NCBI RefSeq assembly: GCF_964019385.1
Contig: NC_088651.1
Coordinates: 6,480,196-6,544,195, forward strand
From: Sycon ciliatum
Taxonomy: Eukaryota > Porifera > Calcarea > Leucosolenida > Sycettidae
Reading direction: 5' to 3'
DNA: 64,000 nt
Part shown: piece by piece, positions 25,154-36,649 of the stretch
Layout: every line of letters starts with the position of its first letter
Numbering within the stretch: the stretch's first letter is position 1
Notes under the pieces: model-generated
Told to the model about the DNA's origin: nothing
Database searches by the model: none
The model's input: only the letters and a program-made list of their open reading frames with translations
Program-made: the position numbers and the translations under genes

Positions 25154-27154
25154 CTATGCGTGAGTCCCTACTAACACTGCAATGATGATAGCCCAGAGGA
25201 TGAGCTCCAACGCCAGTGCAAACACGGCTGCAAAGCGAGTAACTAGTCCGGACCACGCTGCATCGTCGTATCGGCCATTTTCTATATTCTTGTACGTCTG
25301 GAATGGAACACAAGATATGTAGGTACAATACAGCATTGGGGGGAATTGAGAGATATTCCGCACTGGCCACAGGTTGGCGTTTCGTGATGTGAATTTTCAA
25401 ACCCAGCACAATGATCACATGCAGTATGCCCTTTGACTATGCAGTAATAATAATAGCCATTCAGGGTACATCGCTCCACAGTTTAAAAGATCAACGTACT
25501 TGTCTGGATAGTGTCAGGGTTTCAAGGGCGTAGATTAGCAAAAACCGTTGTGCATATTGCTGAAGATTCACACATGAGCGGTAATTGCTTACTGCTAGTT
25601 CCAAAACTCTTCGTGGATGATATTCAAGGTTTCGAGGACGGTTCACTCACAATGCTTTTTGTCTGCATTCGGAACTATGAACATACCATGCGTTCCCTTA
25701 GGTCAGCATTATAAGCTCTTCGCATACTCAATCTGCGGACAGGACTGTTTCGTCCATTGTGGACTCACCAGCGCAGCTTAGAGAAAATGTTTCTAAAAGC
25801 AACTAGGTTAAAGTGTGAGTTGAACACCTCAAAAGAAAGGAAGATGATACGCGTGGCATATATGTTCGAAAATGAGGCGCTCGGGAACAAAATATCTTGG
25901 GTGTTGACATGCATGCTCCTGGAAAACATCCACATGCAAATTGCGCAGCGATATTCACCTATACTGTGGCATGGTAGGAGTAGTTACTGATACGTGCAAT
26001 ACTTCCCGCGATATTTCATCCTGCAAATTTCTTTGTGCTTCACGGCATCTTTGGATGACCAAAATGGCGCCAGAGATTTACAGAGCCAAATTCAATACGG
26101 AGTGCATGAAATTGTGTATGTCGCGAACAAACGTTGTATCCCAGGCTTCTCAGGCCAACATCATTCAATCCAACATCCAAATGTCCACCTCCACATTTTT
26201 TTGTTATAGTCCTAGTTCTTCTCGCAGCTCTTTTAGTAGGTATAATATGTACCTACAGTTGGTTAAAGCCCATAATTGGGGAGCCAAAGTTGTAACAATT
26301 TTCACAAAGCTTATCGCACTTGTCGCACTCGCTGACTGTGTATGATCTGGTTACGTTGGTGGACAGTTAGTCATAACTCGTAACATTTTGTCTTTCTCCT
26401 TTTTTTTACAAAGCTGTGCTGATATAGGACAATGGCTGGACTGAATTGTTGCATTGTCTGGCCACTACTTTGAATGGGGATGAGTGTATCACTGTTCAGA
26501 CTTGTTTGTTTTGTTTTGTTTTCTATTTCTTCTAGTTTGTTGCCTGTACAGTGTGCTAAACAGGGTCGAACAGGAAATAAAATACCTGAGGGTCGTCAGA
26601 AAGGGAGTCGGAGCACTTACCTTGTACAAGAAGTATATGGCCGGTAATGCCATCAGTGGACACAGCAAGGTAGCCAGTAGCACCAGTGGCCAGTACGTGG
26701 AACGAACAGAACAGCATGAACTGTGATTACGCTGTGCATCCGCTCCGCATTCAGTCTCACTTTCTCTGGTACGGCTGAGCGATGGAAATGTGTTCCAGGC
26801 TGACTGGCGTTTGGTTGGTTTCTCAGCCGTACTATCGTCATTCATAACTGGAGCAGATGTTGGGTATGCCTCTGGCGTGTTTTCCTCTGGGTCGTCTGCT
26901 GCCAAATTGAAATGCATCTCTGCCGACAGATCACCACTTTCAGCGTCATTAACGGCAGCATTGCCGGCTTGATCAACTGCGCTCATGTCTTGCACCACGT
27001 TGCGATTCGCAGAGATGTCCTGAGTTCCTCGGTCGTCCGAGCATGATATGGCCTGTATCCGCTCGGCCAGATCAGAATCGGGCTCTTTTGTCTTGATTTC
27101 GCACTGCACGGCTGGTTCATTGGAAAATACAGTTGATTTTTCCGCAGCTGCCAT
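25154..27154 (-). CDS. CD225/dispanin-type two-pass membrane protein (2 exons)
   Basis: Exon 1 runs 27154-26621 and ends at a GTAAGT donor in phase 0. Exon 2 runs 25297-25154 after an acceptor preceded by TGTTCCATTCCAG. Together they give 225 residues. Residues 1-145 are acidic and hydrophilic with no recognised domain. Residues 154-176 (YWPLVLLATLLCPLMALPAI) form the first membrane segment, followed by YFLYK, a short loop TYKNIENGRYDDAAW, and a second segment at about 200-222. This layout and the loop (Y, then NG.Y..A) match the CD225 domain of dispanin/IFITM proteins. The intron falls in the loop, as in vertebrate IFITM genes. Members sit in plasma or endosomal membranes. A CC pair at 147-148 could be acylated (inference). 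An acceptor-like CTGTTCAG just upstream of the ATG suggests a 5'UTR intron. Family assignment is by eye from a divergent sequence. Confidence 0.68.
25727..25778 (-). ncRNA. Hammerhead-ribozyme-like motif 2 (in CD225 intron)
   Basis: Minus strand: CTGGTGA, stem II GTCC/GGAC, GAAA, stem III CAG/CTG, cleavage triplet GTC, stem I CTGCG/CGCAG fully paired. The core has G where A6 is expected, so it is probably inactive. Stem II differs from motifs 1 and 3 by a paired U-A to C-G change. It lies on the same strand as the CD225 gene, inside its intron. Confidence 0.55.
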
Positions 27155-27204
27155 TGTGAATATTCAGGACCTGAACAGAAAAATATGAAATTTGTCTGGT
27201 CTTA

Positions 27205-27907
27205 GACATTTGTGTGTTGAGCCATTAATCAATGTAGAAAGGAAAGGGACATGGTTGCGAGTTAAGAGTAACTGTCCACCACTGTAAATACATACTATAA
27301 TTAGACAGAAAGTGCTCCAAATACACGTGTAGGCACAAACTGACAGAGTACTGAGACATTCGACGACCTGACAAGTAGCTCTAGCACATCTCGGGAGCAC
27401 TCACAAACAGGCTTCCAACTCGGACGGTTCTACGTTAAGTTAAGGAATGACCAAAGAGGGGAAGGTAAGTTGCCCTTCTGTACCTATCGTCGATATCTCT
27501 GAACTGCCCAAGTTATGTGGTGTGCTGCTTTGCTGCTTCGAATTATTGTTAGACCGCTTTGTCAAGTGTCTTTTAGTCACGTTATCTTCCAGTAGCAATC
27601 GACATTCTGTTTTCCGATGTGACTTGATTTGTGTTTATTTTTGTTGTACTTACCTTCCCCTCTTTCGTCATTCCTTAATTAACCTAGAATCTTCGGAGTC
27701 GGAAGGCTGTTGGTTATCGCTCCGTAGATGTGTTGGAGCAATGTGTCAGGTCATCGAATGTCTCAGTACTATGTCAGTTGTATGCTTAGTTGTTGTACTT
27801 TCTAACTGTATGAACCAGTATCTAGTATTGTAAAATCTAGTTACAGCTGAGGACAGGTCATGGACAGGTACTATCAACCTGTATCCATGTGTCGCTTTCC
27901 TTTCTAC
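27205..27907. mobile_element. Foldback element A, copy 1
   Basis: Large inverted-repeat element. The left arm starts near GTAGAAAGG and carries GAGTTAAGAGTAACTGTCCA; the right arm ends GTATCCATGTGTC...CCTTTCTAC. Both arms carry the same inner words (CTTCCAACTCGGA / TCGGAAGGCTG and GGGGAAGG / CCTTCCCC). It has no coding capacity. It starts ~50 bp upstream of the CD225 start codon. Other copies: 43165-43857, 53863-54323 and one arm at 60996-61378. Confidence 0.8.
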
Positions 27908-28131
27908 TGCCGTGGACAAGGAAATCCAGTCGAATGATTGGAGCTGGCGATCTCAGTGTCTAAAGAACGTTGCATGCGATGAAGCGTCAAACTGAACCCA
28001 CCACAGACCTGCAGTGACGTGATGTCGTTCATACTTGTAGCTATTATACTAATGCATGTGCACTGACGGCTGCATGGCCAGTGTCCTGGGGCCGCTAGAC
28101 CGCCGACTGGATTTCCATGCACACAACACTA
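27904..28131. mobile_element. MITE 'CTACTG', copy 1
   Basis: About 228 bp with imperfect inverted ends containing GGAAATCCAGTCG / CGACTGGATTTCC. A second copy lies at 35697-35926; both share GGCTGCATGGCCAG and CCTGGGGCCGCTAGAC near the right end. It abuts foldback A. Confidence 0.75.
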
Positions 28132-28149
28132 CTTTTGTCTGTTCTCGTT

Positions 28150-28590
28150 TAGGAGATCAAAAACATGAGATGCCAGGTGTTATGTGAGCATTTTCCGAAC
28201 TATTTATGCGAGATCATGAGGTCTAGCATGTGGTTTGTTACCACACGGTTACCTCTCGGCAACATTATGTAAACAAATAATACTCAATCTGCGGACAGCA
28301 TGCTGTTTCGTTCGTTGTGAACTCATCAGCGTAGCACAGAGGAAATGAGGCCGAACCTGATAGCAATGAAAATAAAATTTCCAAAGCCAGATTTAAATCA
28401 GGCACCGAACGTACCTTGCCAGAGTGCTCAAACTGACAAGTCAGTGAGCTCTGCGCAATGCAAACAAATAATATAAAGTTTCCGTGAGGTAACCATGCCG
28501 TTTCAAACCACATGCTAGACCTCATGATGTCGGTTAAATAGTCCGGAAAATGTTCACATAACACCTGGCATCTGATGTTTTCGACCAGTA
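28150..28590. mobile_element. Inverted-repeat element with hammerhead-like core
   Basis: Arms of ~100-115 bp (28150-28268 and 28460-28590) are inverted copies of each other: GATGCCAGGTGTTATGTG and CACATAACACCTGGCATC, and both carry the ATGAGGTCTAGCATGTGGTT phrase or its complement. Hammerhead-like motif 3 lies just inside the left arm. This resembles the inverted terminal-repeat pieces found at Penelope-like elements, but no coding part is present. Confidence 0.65.
28281..28335 (-). ncRNA. Hammerhead-ribozyme-like motif 3 (consensus core)
   Basis: Minus strand: CTGATGA, stem II GTTC-ACAAC-GAAC, GAAA, stem III CAGC-AT-GCTG, cleavage triplet GTC, stem I CTACG/CGCAG with one mismatch. All canonical core bases are present. 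The very short stem III loop is typical of the minimal hammerheads reported from Penelope-like elements. Catalytic activity is inference. Confidence 0.65.
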
Positions 28591-28599
28591 CCGTCATCA

Positions 28600-30690
28600 G
28601 ATGAATTGCCTTCTGTTCACATAGCTACATTGCGTTCCCTTAGGGCTCGGGTAGGTGGTGTAATCGCTGGCCGGAGTGGTGCTGTTTTCTGCACACGCAC
28701 TCATCATCGTGTTCTTCTTCAAACGGCGACGACCTACTTTAGTGCTCACAAAATTAAACTAAGATCCTTGCGAAAGAAGTCAAAAAGGTGAAAACTCAGC
28801 TGCTGTTTATTATTATTTTTTTTTTTTTGACTGTGTAGCTGTGCGCGGGTCTCTGCGTCTTTGGCATTCTTCTTCAGTACGACGTGCCCATCTACATGTA
28901 TATCTGTGTCCGCGTTCAGAAGGCACACGTGCAGCATACATGTACACTTTTCATCGAACAGCTAGCTTGATCGACCTGCACACAGCCTTGACATCGTTTG
29001 GAATGAAGGAATGATTTAGTACGTACGCGTTGAGGTCAAGTCCGGCGAGACCTCACTTGGTACTTTGGCACAATTTTGGGCCACTTCTTTTCAAGTTTCC
29101 ACCCACTTCCAGTCATCGCAGGGAAAAGCGAAGTACACCATCGCGAGCAAGATCCAAAAGACAAAGAACTCTTCTGGTGACAATCCCACTTTTATTAACA
29201 GTTACAGTATCACGGTCAACTGGGTACTCACAGCTCGGAGTGAGAATAACAAGGATGCAGTTCACAGGGTTATGGGCCGTTACACGCCCGATTGGTTGAG
29301 AGACTAAACTTCTCTCCCCTGACTCACTTGTGAGGTCTGCATTCGCCACTAAGGTTAACGGGCATAGTGGTGGCCTGCGGATGCGAAGGCTAGTTTGTGT
29401 GTTTCTGAACGAACATTCAAGCGATGCCGACGCGCCCCCCCCCGCCCGCCCCCCCCCCGCCCGCCCCCCCCCGCCCCCCCCCCCCGCCCGCCCCCCCCCC
29501 CCCCGCCCGCCCCCCGCCCCCCCCCCCCAAGTCATCCGACAACATTACATTATTTTCCGATAATTAACAGCAAACTCAGAATTTCGAAATTTCCCGCCAA
29601 TATGAATTTGTGTAGAAAGGATATTTTAATAGTTTTGTGCGGCAACGAACATATAGAGTGTAAAAACGTTTCCCAGCGCATAACTCCTATGGGTATTAGA
29701 GAATAAGCGCAGGTATTCGGTCACGAATCTTGGCTCACCTTAGAATCATTCGTGGTGGTTATCTGGTAGGTAGTGGTGAGTGCTTGAGCCGCTGGACAAC
29801 AGGATTCGAGTTTCTATCACACGCGCACAATATCCATGCACTGCTCACGGCGAAATCTAGTAACACACTACCCAGCGCAGAGATAGCGCCGGCAGTCTGT
29901 GAGCAGCTTTTCTCATTCAGAACCTGGCCTGATGCACTTTGTGGAAAGGATGACAGCGAACGAACTTCATTTTCAAGAAGCCTTGCTTGGACAGTAAAGA
30001 CTACCAGTACTAGTGAGACAGATGAACAGATGAACGGTGCAGGCTACACTCACTTCGCAGTCTTCTAGCTTCTAAGAACGCAAGATGAGCTGGCTCTCCA
30101 CTAGTAGAAGCTAAGCTGCAAGTTGTTCACCTCGGTGTAGTGCAGCCTGCACACACCTACCGGTCGATTTCCCCGCCACACTGTTGCACGGTGAATTGTG
30201 CTAGCAGAAACGAGCCTGTGGCGGTCGAGGCGAGGTGCTAAACTCGTACACGCGCATGCCGATGTATGCAGTGGTGGTGGTGGTGGTGACGGTGACGGTG
30301 ACTGATGTAAGAAAGTCGGATAGGATCGGGAACTCCTGCGCTGACCTATAACCAATAGATTGGGCCTAGGCTATGGACCAGCGGGTTGAGAATCGAATCA
30401 GGAGTTGAACGACTAGGTTGTGGCAAGGTTCATGAGATGACGTACACACGCACTGGCAGTGCAGAACTTGCCCTAATTATCAGATGGTCAAGCAAAATTG
30501 GCGGAAGGCTGCGCGTGTCCGTTCCCGTCCCTATCTTGCAATGACAATCGGCAGACCCCAGTTAAATTAATTGCCACTGACACGGTCACATTGTGTACAC
30601 GTATACCGAGTTCTGAATTTTCCACTGTCATTGTATTGTGAATGTTTTCCCACTCTGACTACTGGCTGTTGTGTCAGTTGCATCGTACTG
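28600..30690. other. Spacer with simple repeats
   Basis: Holds a T-rich run near 28813-28828, the C homopolymer block at 29434-29528 and a (GGT)n/(GACGGT)n tract near 30273-30303. Frames at 29065-29307 and 29730-30068 are open but match nothing I recognise. Confidence 0.5.
29434..29528. repeat. C-rich homopolymer block
   Basis: About 95 bp of C runs broken by CCG or CGCC. Length is likely unreliable in an assembly. Confidence 0.95.
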
Positions 30691-30694
30691 TGCT

Positions 30695-30820
30695 GGCAAC
30701 TGAAATCCGACCCTGAGCGGTGCGCTAACATCGCAAAGACCCAACACGGGATTTTAACACTACGACACCGCTACCACTGGAATGTGAACGCGCCGCTCAA
30801 GGGGTCGGATTTCAGTTGCC
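30695..30820. mobile_element. Short palindromic MITE
   Basis: A 126-bp element with inverted ends GGCAACTGAAATCCGACCC and GGGTCGGATTTCAGTTGCC, plus inner TGAGCGG/CCGCTCA. No clear target duplication. Confidence 0.8.
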
Positions 30821-31179
30821 ACCCGAGTATTATTCATAGCAGCGATGAGAGTGACTTGAGCCTGGCTATGCCAAATGATCGGTAGCTACTGGTCATTCTA
30901 GCAGACCATGTGCAAACCGCGAGCCGCCTAACTGCATGACGTGTACTTTCATAAAACTTCATCTGGTAGTGTTTGATGTTAGCGCCGGAAGGCGGCCTCA
31001 CAACCCCAGTATGGCAACTTCCCCACCTCAAACCCCCAAAGTCGAAGTGAATACTCCAGTAAGTATACTGGTCGAATCAAAAAAAATGTTTTACGCCAAA
31101 TGTAGCGCAGCTCACACCCCACATACACTGCTTGGTGTTCACCACTAACTACATCATACATGTAGTTGGACATTTCGAA

Positions 31180-31395
31180 TTACAATTGCACACTAGTCAC
31201 AGAGTACCGCGCGTCTGGATTCTTGTAACGAAAAGTTTCATGCCAGGTGGCAATCGTCAGACAACTTCACAGAGTACCACGCGTCTGGATTGTTGTAACT
31301 AAAAGTTTCATGGCAGATGGCAAACTTTTAGTTACAACAATCCAGACGCGTGGTACTCTGTGACTCGTGTGGAATTACAATTGTTAGTATTTGCC
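31180..31395. mobile_element. Foldback element with perfect 41-bp arms
   Basis: Arms 31268-31308 and 31322-31362 are perfect inverted copies (CACAGAGTACCACGCGTCTG...) around a 13-bp loop. A third, direct copy of the arm lies at 31198-31242 with a few changes. GAATTACAATTG occurs at both outer ends. The inner words GTTGTAACT and AGTTTCATGGCA are shared with the foldback at 42062-42227. Confidence 0.85.
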
Positions 31396-32295
31396 ATGGC
31401 GACCTCCGTAAGTCCACATAACTGGCTGGGCAGAGTTGGGCTTTTTCTTTTCTTTTTCATTATTATTTGCCATTCAATCACGTCACTTGTTGCTCAAAAA
31501 AGAAAAGAATAATGTTCAGTAAGAGATTGAGCGTAGTTCACGCCTTTGTCCGTGTGGGCAGTGAACGTGGTACTGCGTTGTCCACGAGGTCGAATTTTCT
31601 CCTCTCCCTTGTATCCACAATACGTGTAACGTTATTTCGGCATTTTCACCGCGTTTTCACTCTTTTTCGCGGTTCGTTCGGGTGTACATTACGCATGTCT
31701 CGATACCCATTAAGCAATGCCTATATTACGAACACGTTGTTCATGTGCACCTGGAGCTGTGAGCCTGTGACCCAGCACATTATGGCTGTAGCGTGCACGT
31801 GTCGGATGCCGCAGTGCCGGTTTACTGACAATGGTTTCGCCGGTCTTTACCCAGCGCCAGTTGCTGCCCATAGGAATATTTGCCTGAACGGCTAGTGCAG
31901 GGTCACATGCACAATATTGCCCAGTGTAGTAGTACACTGTTGCTAAGTGGAAATGCAGGCACATGATGACTTCCGTAGTATAGTCTGACAGTACTTAAAA
32001 GTAGCAATAGTAAGCAATGATGGTAGTACGTTACAAAAGGCAACGTTCATGATAAGCCCTATCCACGTGTGACATTAAACGTTGCTTGAAGTAGGAGTGG
32101 AAATATGCATGTCAGGTGTATGAGCTGCCAGTTCGCCGTTGGACAATACGGAAGTGCCGATTCACTGCGGAATGACTGGTAGCCGGATAATACATGTACA
32201 TGTGCCACTGTGTTATGCTTACGCCAACTGTGATTGTAGACCACTGCTCATACATACCACTGCTTGACAACTGCATGCAGTACTACATGAACATG

Positions 32296-32477
32296 TACAG
32301 TGGAACCTGTCTAAGACGACCGCTCAAGGGACCTTCAATATGTGGTCTCTGTCATCAGGTGGTCGCCTTATCCAGGGCCATTTGACTGGAAATAGTATCC
32401 CTTAGTCCTGGTTGCAGTGGTCTTCTAGGACAGGTGGTCGCCTTATCCGAGTGGTCGCCTTGACAGGTTTTACTGTA
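32296..32477. mobile_element. Mariner-like MITE
   Basis: Starts TACAGTGGAACCTGTC and ends GACAGGTTTTACTGTA, with repeated GTGGTCGCCTTATCC words inside. TA-type ends and no coding capacity. Confidence 0.8.
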
Positions 32478-32520
32478 CTTGAAGTAGGACTCATTGTAAC
32501 GATCTACCGCTATACATGTA

Positions 32521-32732
32521 TACTGTAAAACATATAATTTTAGGTGCATTAAAATTTCGGTGTCAGGGACCGGCCAGGTTTCAGGTGTAACGTAGAATTA
32601 GGTGACCTGCGTTCCCTTCACATCCAGTGCATACTCTAGTGCCTTTTAGGTGTCATTTAAATTTAGGTGCCTGATTTCTCTACATAAATCACCGAAATTA
32701 AAGTTACACCGAAAATTACATGTTTAACAGTA
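32521..32732. mobile_element. Mariner-like MITE, second family
   Basis: A 212-bp element with ~42-bp imperfect inverted ends: TACTGTAAAACATATAATTT and AAATTACATGTTTAACAGTA, each followed inward by a TTTCGGTG/CACCGAAA word. It lies 43 bp from the previous MITE. Confidence 0.8.
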
Positions 32733-32775
32733 CACAGTGAGCAAAGTAGCGCATTGAGCTCAAATTCCCAGATGT

Positions 32776-32880
32776 GTGTGCGTTTGTGTGAGCTTGTGTG
32801 AGTGTGTGTCCCTGTGTGTGTGTGTGTGTGTGTGTATGTGTGTGTGTGCGTGCGTGTGTGTGTGTGTATGTGTGTGTGTA
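32776..32880. repeat. (GT)n microsatellite
   Basis: Imperfect GT tract. A shorter GT run lies at 33331-33358. Confidence 0.95.
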
Positions 32881-33408
32881 TCCCTTATTATCACGGTGAA
32901 AACAGGAAACTCCAATTATTTCGTCATGCTTTCAGTTACATACTTGCAAATGGACTTGAATCAAGGGCAAGGGTACGTCAATATACATGTAATTATGCAT
33001 GCAGGGCAGACAGTAGCACAATACAATCAACTGACTGAGATGCTTGCAGATGTGTTCAGCATGAGCCATTATAATGATGCAATGATAAAGTAACGTGTCG
33101 GAATTCTGGTTACCAGAATAACGGATCGAGAATGACTGCGATGCTTTGCGCCTGAGAGAGCCTCGGCAATGAGTCGGCATTGTTTTAGCCAGGTCGCTGT
33201 CCAGCATTGAAAGCGGGCTTGGAGGTTTTAGGAGCCTAGCTTTACAAACGGCTCCATGTTGGACAAAATAGTGATAACAGTATCAGCGCTAGTAGTATAC
33301 CAAGCTTGTGTATGTACAATGTACATGCAGGTGTGTGTGTGCGTGTGTGTGTGTTTGTGCTTCTCCCCTCACTTGAGCCGTATGACTTGGAAGGCTGACT
33401 CAGATAAT

Positions 33409-33759
33409 GGGCGCGTTCGATTACATGCATTTCGGTCAATTCCAGAAGTAAGTAGGGGTACCCGAATGTACCGTTCGTTGACAAAAATTCCGACATCAGA
33501 ATCGACGGAATCCCCCGTCAATTCTGAAGAGTGGGCAGAATTTCTAAAATTCTCGAACTCGAATTGCGCACTCGACGTTCTCGCCATGCTAGGTCCACAT
33601 GTGCGCGAGGGTGTACCGGAACCCACATGATCCCCCTTTTACGATTTTTACATGTACGTCGAAGTAGTTGTTCATTCATTTGCCGCAATCCGTTCATTCT
33701 GTTCTTTCCAGAATTATACATGTAAAACCTGGATCCAGAATGCGTAAACGAATGCGCCC
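33409..33759. mobile_element. MITE with AAT target duplication
   Basis: 351 bp. Inverted ends begin GGGCGCGTTCGATTAC and end GTAAACGAATGCGCCC. AAT at 33406-33408 and 33760-33762 is a plausible 3-bp target duplication, as in PIF/Harbinger-type elements. Confidence 0.75.
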
Positions 33760-33821
33760 AATGAATGTTTCATGGTGCACATCAGTAGCCTATCAATAAC
33801 TGGGTATCATACATGAACCAC

Positions 33822-34921
33822 TAGAGAGGTTTTGCAGAGCGAACGTTCGCAATGATTTTCGCGTTCCAGGTTGCGAAAACTATTGCGAACGTTCGCGCGA
33901 AATTTGTGTTTTGCATGTTTTTCGCTCCCAGGAATTTTCGCGTGCACTCGCTTGTTTGAGAAGTGGTCGTCATCCGATTATTTTGTTGTTGCGAGTGACG
34001 GCACCCTGAGTCATGGCCTGAGACGAGAGCTCTTTGACTACCTTGTCCATGGCCGGAGACTCACAGACAAACGGGTTGGCTTGTGCCGTAATCTGGCGCA
34101 TCAACACCTGAAATTCAAAAAGACATCGTTGATGTAACCGGCTCTGAGCAGTGAGAAGACGAGCAGGCAGGAGATCGGGGATGGTTCCGGAGATGAAGCA
34201 ACACGGGCTGCCACAAGTATAGGAAAGCTAGCACCCGCGGACCAAGCCAAGAGTAGAGATCAAGCACAAACATGAGGATTGAGGGTGGCTCACCGCGCAC
34301 GAACAGTCCACAAAGAGCGAACATTACTGCGAACGTTTGCATGTTTCTCGCTCCAAGAAAATTTCGTGTGCACTCGCTTGTTTTTGAGAAGTGTTCTCCA
34401 TCCGATTATTAATTTTGTTTGTTGCGAGTGGCGGCACGCGCACCAGGTACCCTGAGTCACGGCCTGAGACGAGAGCTCTTTGACTACGTTGTCCATGGCC
34501 GAAGACCCACAGACAAACGGGCCGGGTTGGCTTGTGCCGTAATCTTGCGCATCAACACCTGAGATTCAAAAAGACATCATTGATGTAACCGATTCTGAGC
34601 AGTGAGAAGACGAGCAAGCAGGAGATCGGAGATGGTTCTGGAGATGAAACAACACAGGCTGCCAAAACAATCGGAAAGCTAGCACTCGCGGACCAAGCCA
34701 AGAGTAGAGATCCAGCACAAACATGAAGATTGAGGGTCGCTCACCGTGCACCAGGCTGAGCTGACCAGCGGTCCGGTCCACAAAGAGCGAAAATTACTGC
34801 GAAAGTTTGTTTCGCGTTTCCTGCAACTTTCGCGTTCAAAACTGCGAACGTTCGCACGAAGTTTCGCTTTTCGTGACGTCAAACGAAAATTCGCGCGAAC
34901 GTTCGCTCTGCAAAACCTCTC
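33822..34921. mobile_element. 1.1-kb non-autonomous DNA element
   Basis: Inverted ends GAGAGGTTTTGCAGAGCGAA and its complement at ~34893-34921, flanked by TA. The ends are followed by many GAACGTTCGC words. The interior is an imperfect direct duplication of a ~380-bp block (about 33926-34290 and 34340-34755). There is no transposase frame. Confidence 0.8.
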
Positions 34922-35690
34922 TACTCTCTACCCTCAGACACGCTTATGTCTGGCGGTCGCGAGACCTTTGTGCACTGTGAAGTTCGCTGTAAGTTTGTGG
35001 CTGGTGCCGCAGTAATGGAGCGCTATAAGTACTGCACCTGTTACACATACATGTAGAGGCGACGGTTTCAAATAGGAAATAGGTTGCAAACCGGAACGGA
35101 CTCAATATTCACTTTCTCTCTTGGTATTTTGATTAGAAAACATATGTCACAGTGAGACTACGATGTGTTATACTCCGAGCCAAAATTTCATGGCTCTGCG
35201 ATGACCAGAAGCGCCATATCAAGCAGGTGAGTTTTTGACGTGTTGCTTCGCACTGCGACTTGAGTTTTACGACTTTCGAAAAATCAACTTCTTGTCGCAG
35301 GTAAACAGCGGCTCGCCTCTCGACAATAAAGCACCGCATACCAATCAAAACTAATGGAAGCACACACAAGGCTTATTGTTACTCTGTACTGGCCGTCGTG
35401 GAGCGATAGCAATTACCTAATTTCAGACCCAGAGCGAATTTGACGGGCACTCTAAAACGTGTCCGGTTTGGAGCCACCTCTGATTTGAACTTTTTTGAAG
35501 CGAAAAATTGGGCAACTTGGAGGCAATGGGTCAACACAAAGGAGTGGCTCAGTTCGATTGACTCTGGCCCCAGAGCAAACTTCAACATGCCAGTTTCCTT
35601 CCACAAACATATTTCGAGTGAAAAATCAACGTTGATGATCGTTTTGGGTCTATACAAATTTGGCTGTCAAAACGTTCCGGTATCGAGCCG
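34922..35690. other. Spacer, nothing recognised
   Basis: No gene or element with ends could be identified. Confidence 0.4.
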
Positions 35691-35696
35691 TCTCCT

Positions 35697-35926
35697 CTAC
35701 TGGCGGACATGGAAATCCAGTCGATTGACTGGGGCCGGCGCCCTCAGCGCGTACAGAACGCTGCGTGCAGGGCACATGTTGTATTGATCCGATGCGACTA
35801 GCGCGCTGCAGCGCATAAAATGCATGTGTGTAGATCTACGAGTGTTGTACCGCTTATCCACGGCTGCATGGCCAGCACCCTGGGGCCGCTAGACGTGCGA
35901 CCAGATTTCCATGTCCACAACAGTAG
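35697..35926. mobile_element. MITE 'CTACTG', copy 2
   Basis: 230 bp, ends CTACTG...GGACATGGAAATC and GATTTCCATGTCC...CAGTAG. Homologous to 27904-28131. Confidence 0.8.
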
Positions 35927-36570
35927 AAGTAGAGGTATTTCTATAGCGTTAATTAATTGTATTTGATACCCAGTGATAAAGTGTAAATTCCCCGGAACTC
36001 TGTGCACGTAGTGGACAGCGCAAAGTGGAAAATTCGATGGACTTGTCGTGGTACTGTATCAAGCCATCAAGTGGCAATAAGTCGGAAGGAAAGGCGCAAA
36101 ACTCTCACGAAGAGAGGCGGCACACTTTCTCTCGCCTTAGCTTCTTTGGGATAACGAATTCGACAAAATTTCAATAATAGCAGCAGAAAAGAACCAGGTG
36201 ACATTGTACAAGTTTTATTTTTGCTAATGGCGCGAGATTAGGCGTTTCCACGGAAACGAAATGTGCATTTAAATGATAGCAGAAAGGGTCAAATTCAGCA
36301 GATGTTTCATTGACCGTCCACACCTACATGTACCTTTTTCATGCTCATACGCTTTTCGCGACCACTCCTATGTCGTGACATTCCAAGGAAATGAACCTTC
36401 GCGTGAATCTCCTTGGTTTGACAGTTACCATGAAATCACAATGACAGTGACCAATGTCAAGGTGCACATTTCATCCAGCTGCAATCTGCTCTCCTTGCTA
36501 CACTTGCATGTCCAGTGTACCTGCGGACTTGTTAATTAATACTACTTACATGTATCTACATCTCCCTCTG

Positions 36571-36649
36571 TACACAAGGCAGAACAACAGAGACCAAAAC
36601 CATCCTCGCGACTCCGGGTTTGGTCTCTGTTGTTCTGCTTTGTGTAGTA
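36571..36649. mobile_element. 79-bp palindromic MITE
   Basis: Arms ACACAAGGCAGAACAACAGA and TCTGTTGTTCTGCTTTGTGT form a near-perfect hairpin; TA on both sides could be the target duplication. Confidence 0.8.

Noticed and set aside
29395-29706. Proline-rich frame
   Set aside because: Translation of a C homopolymer block.
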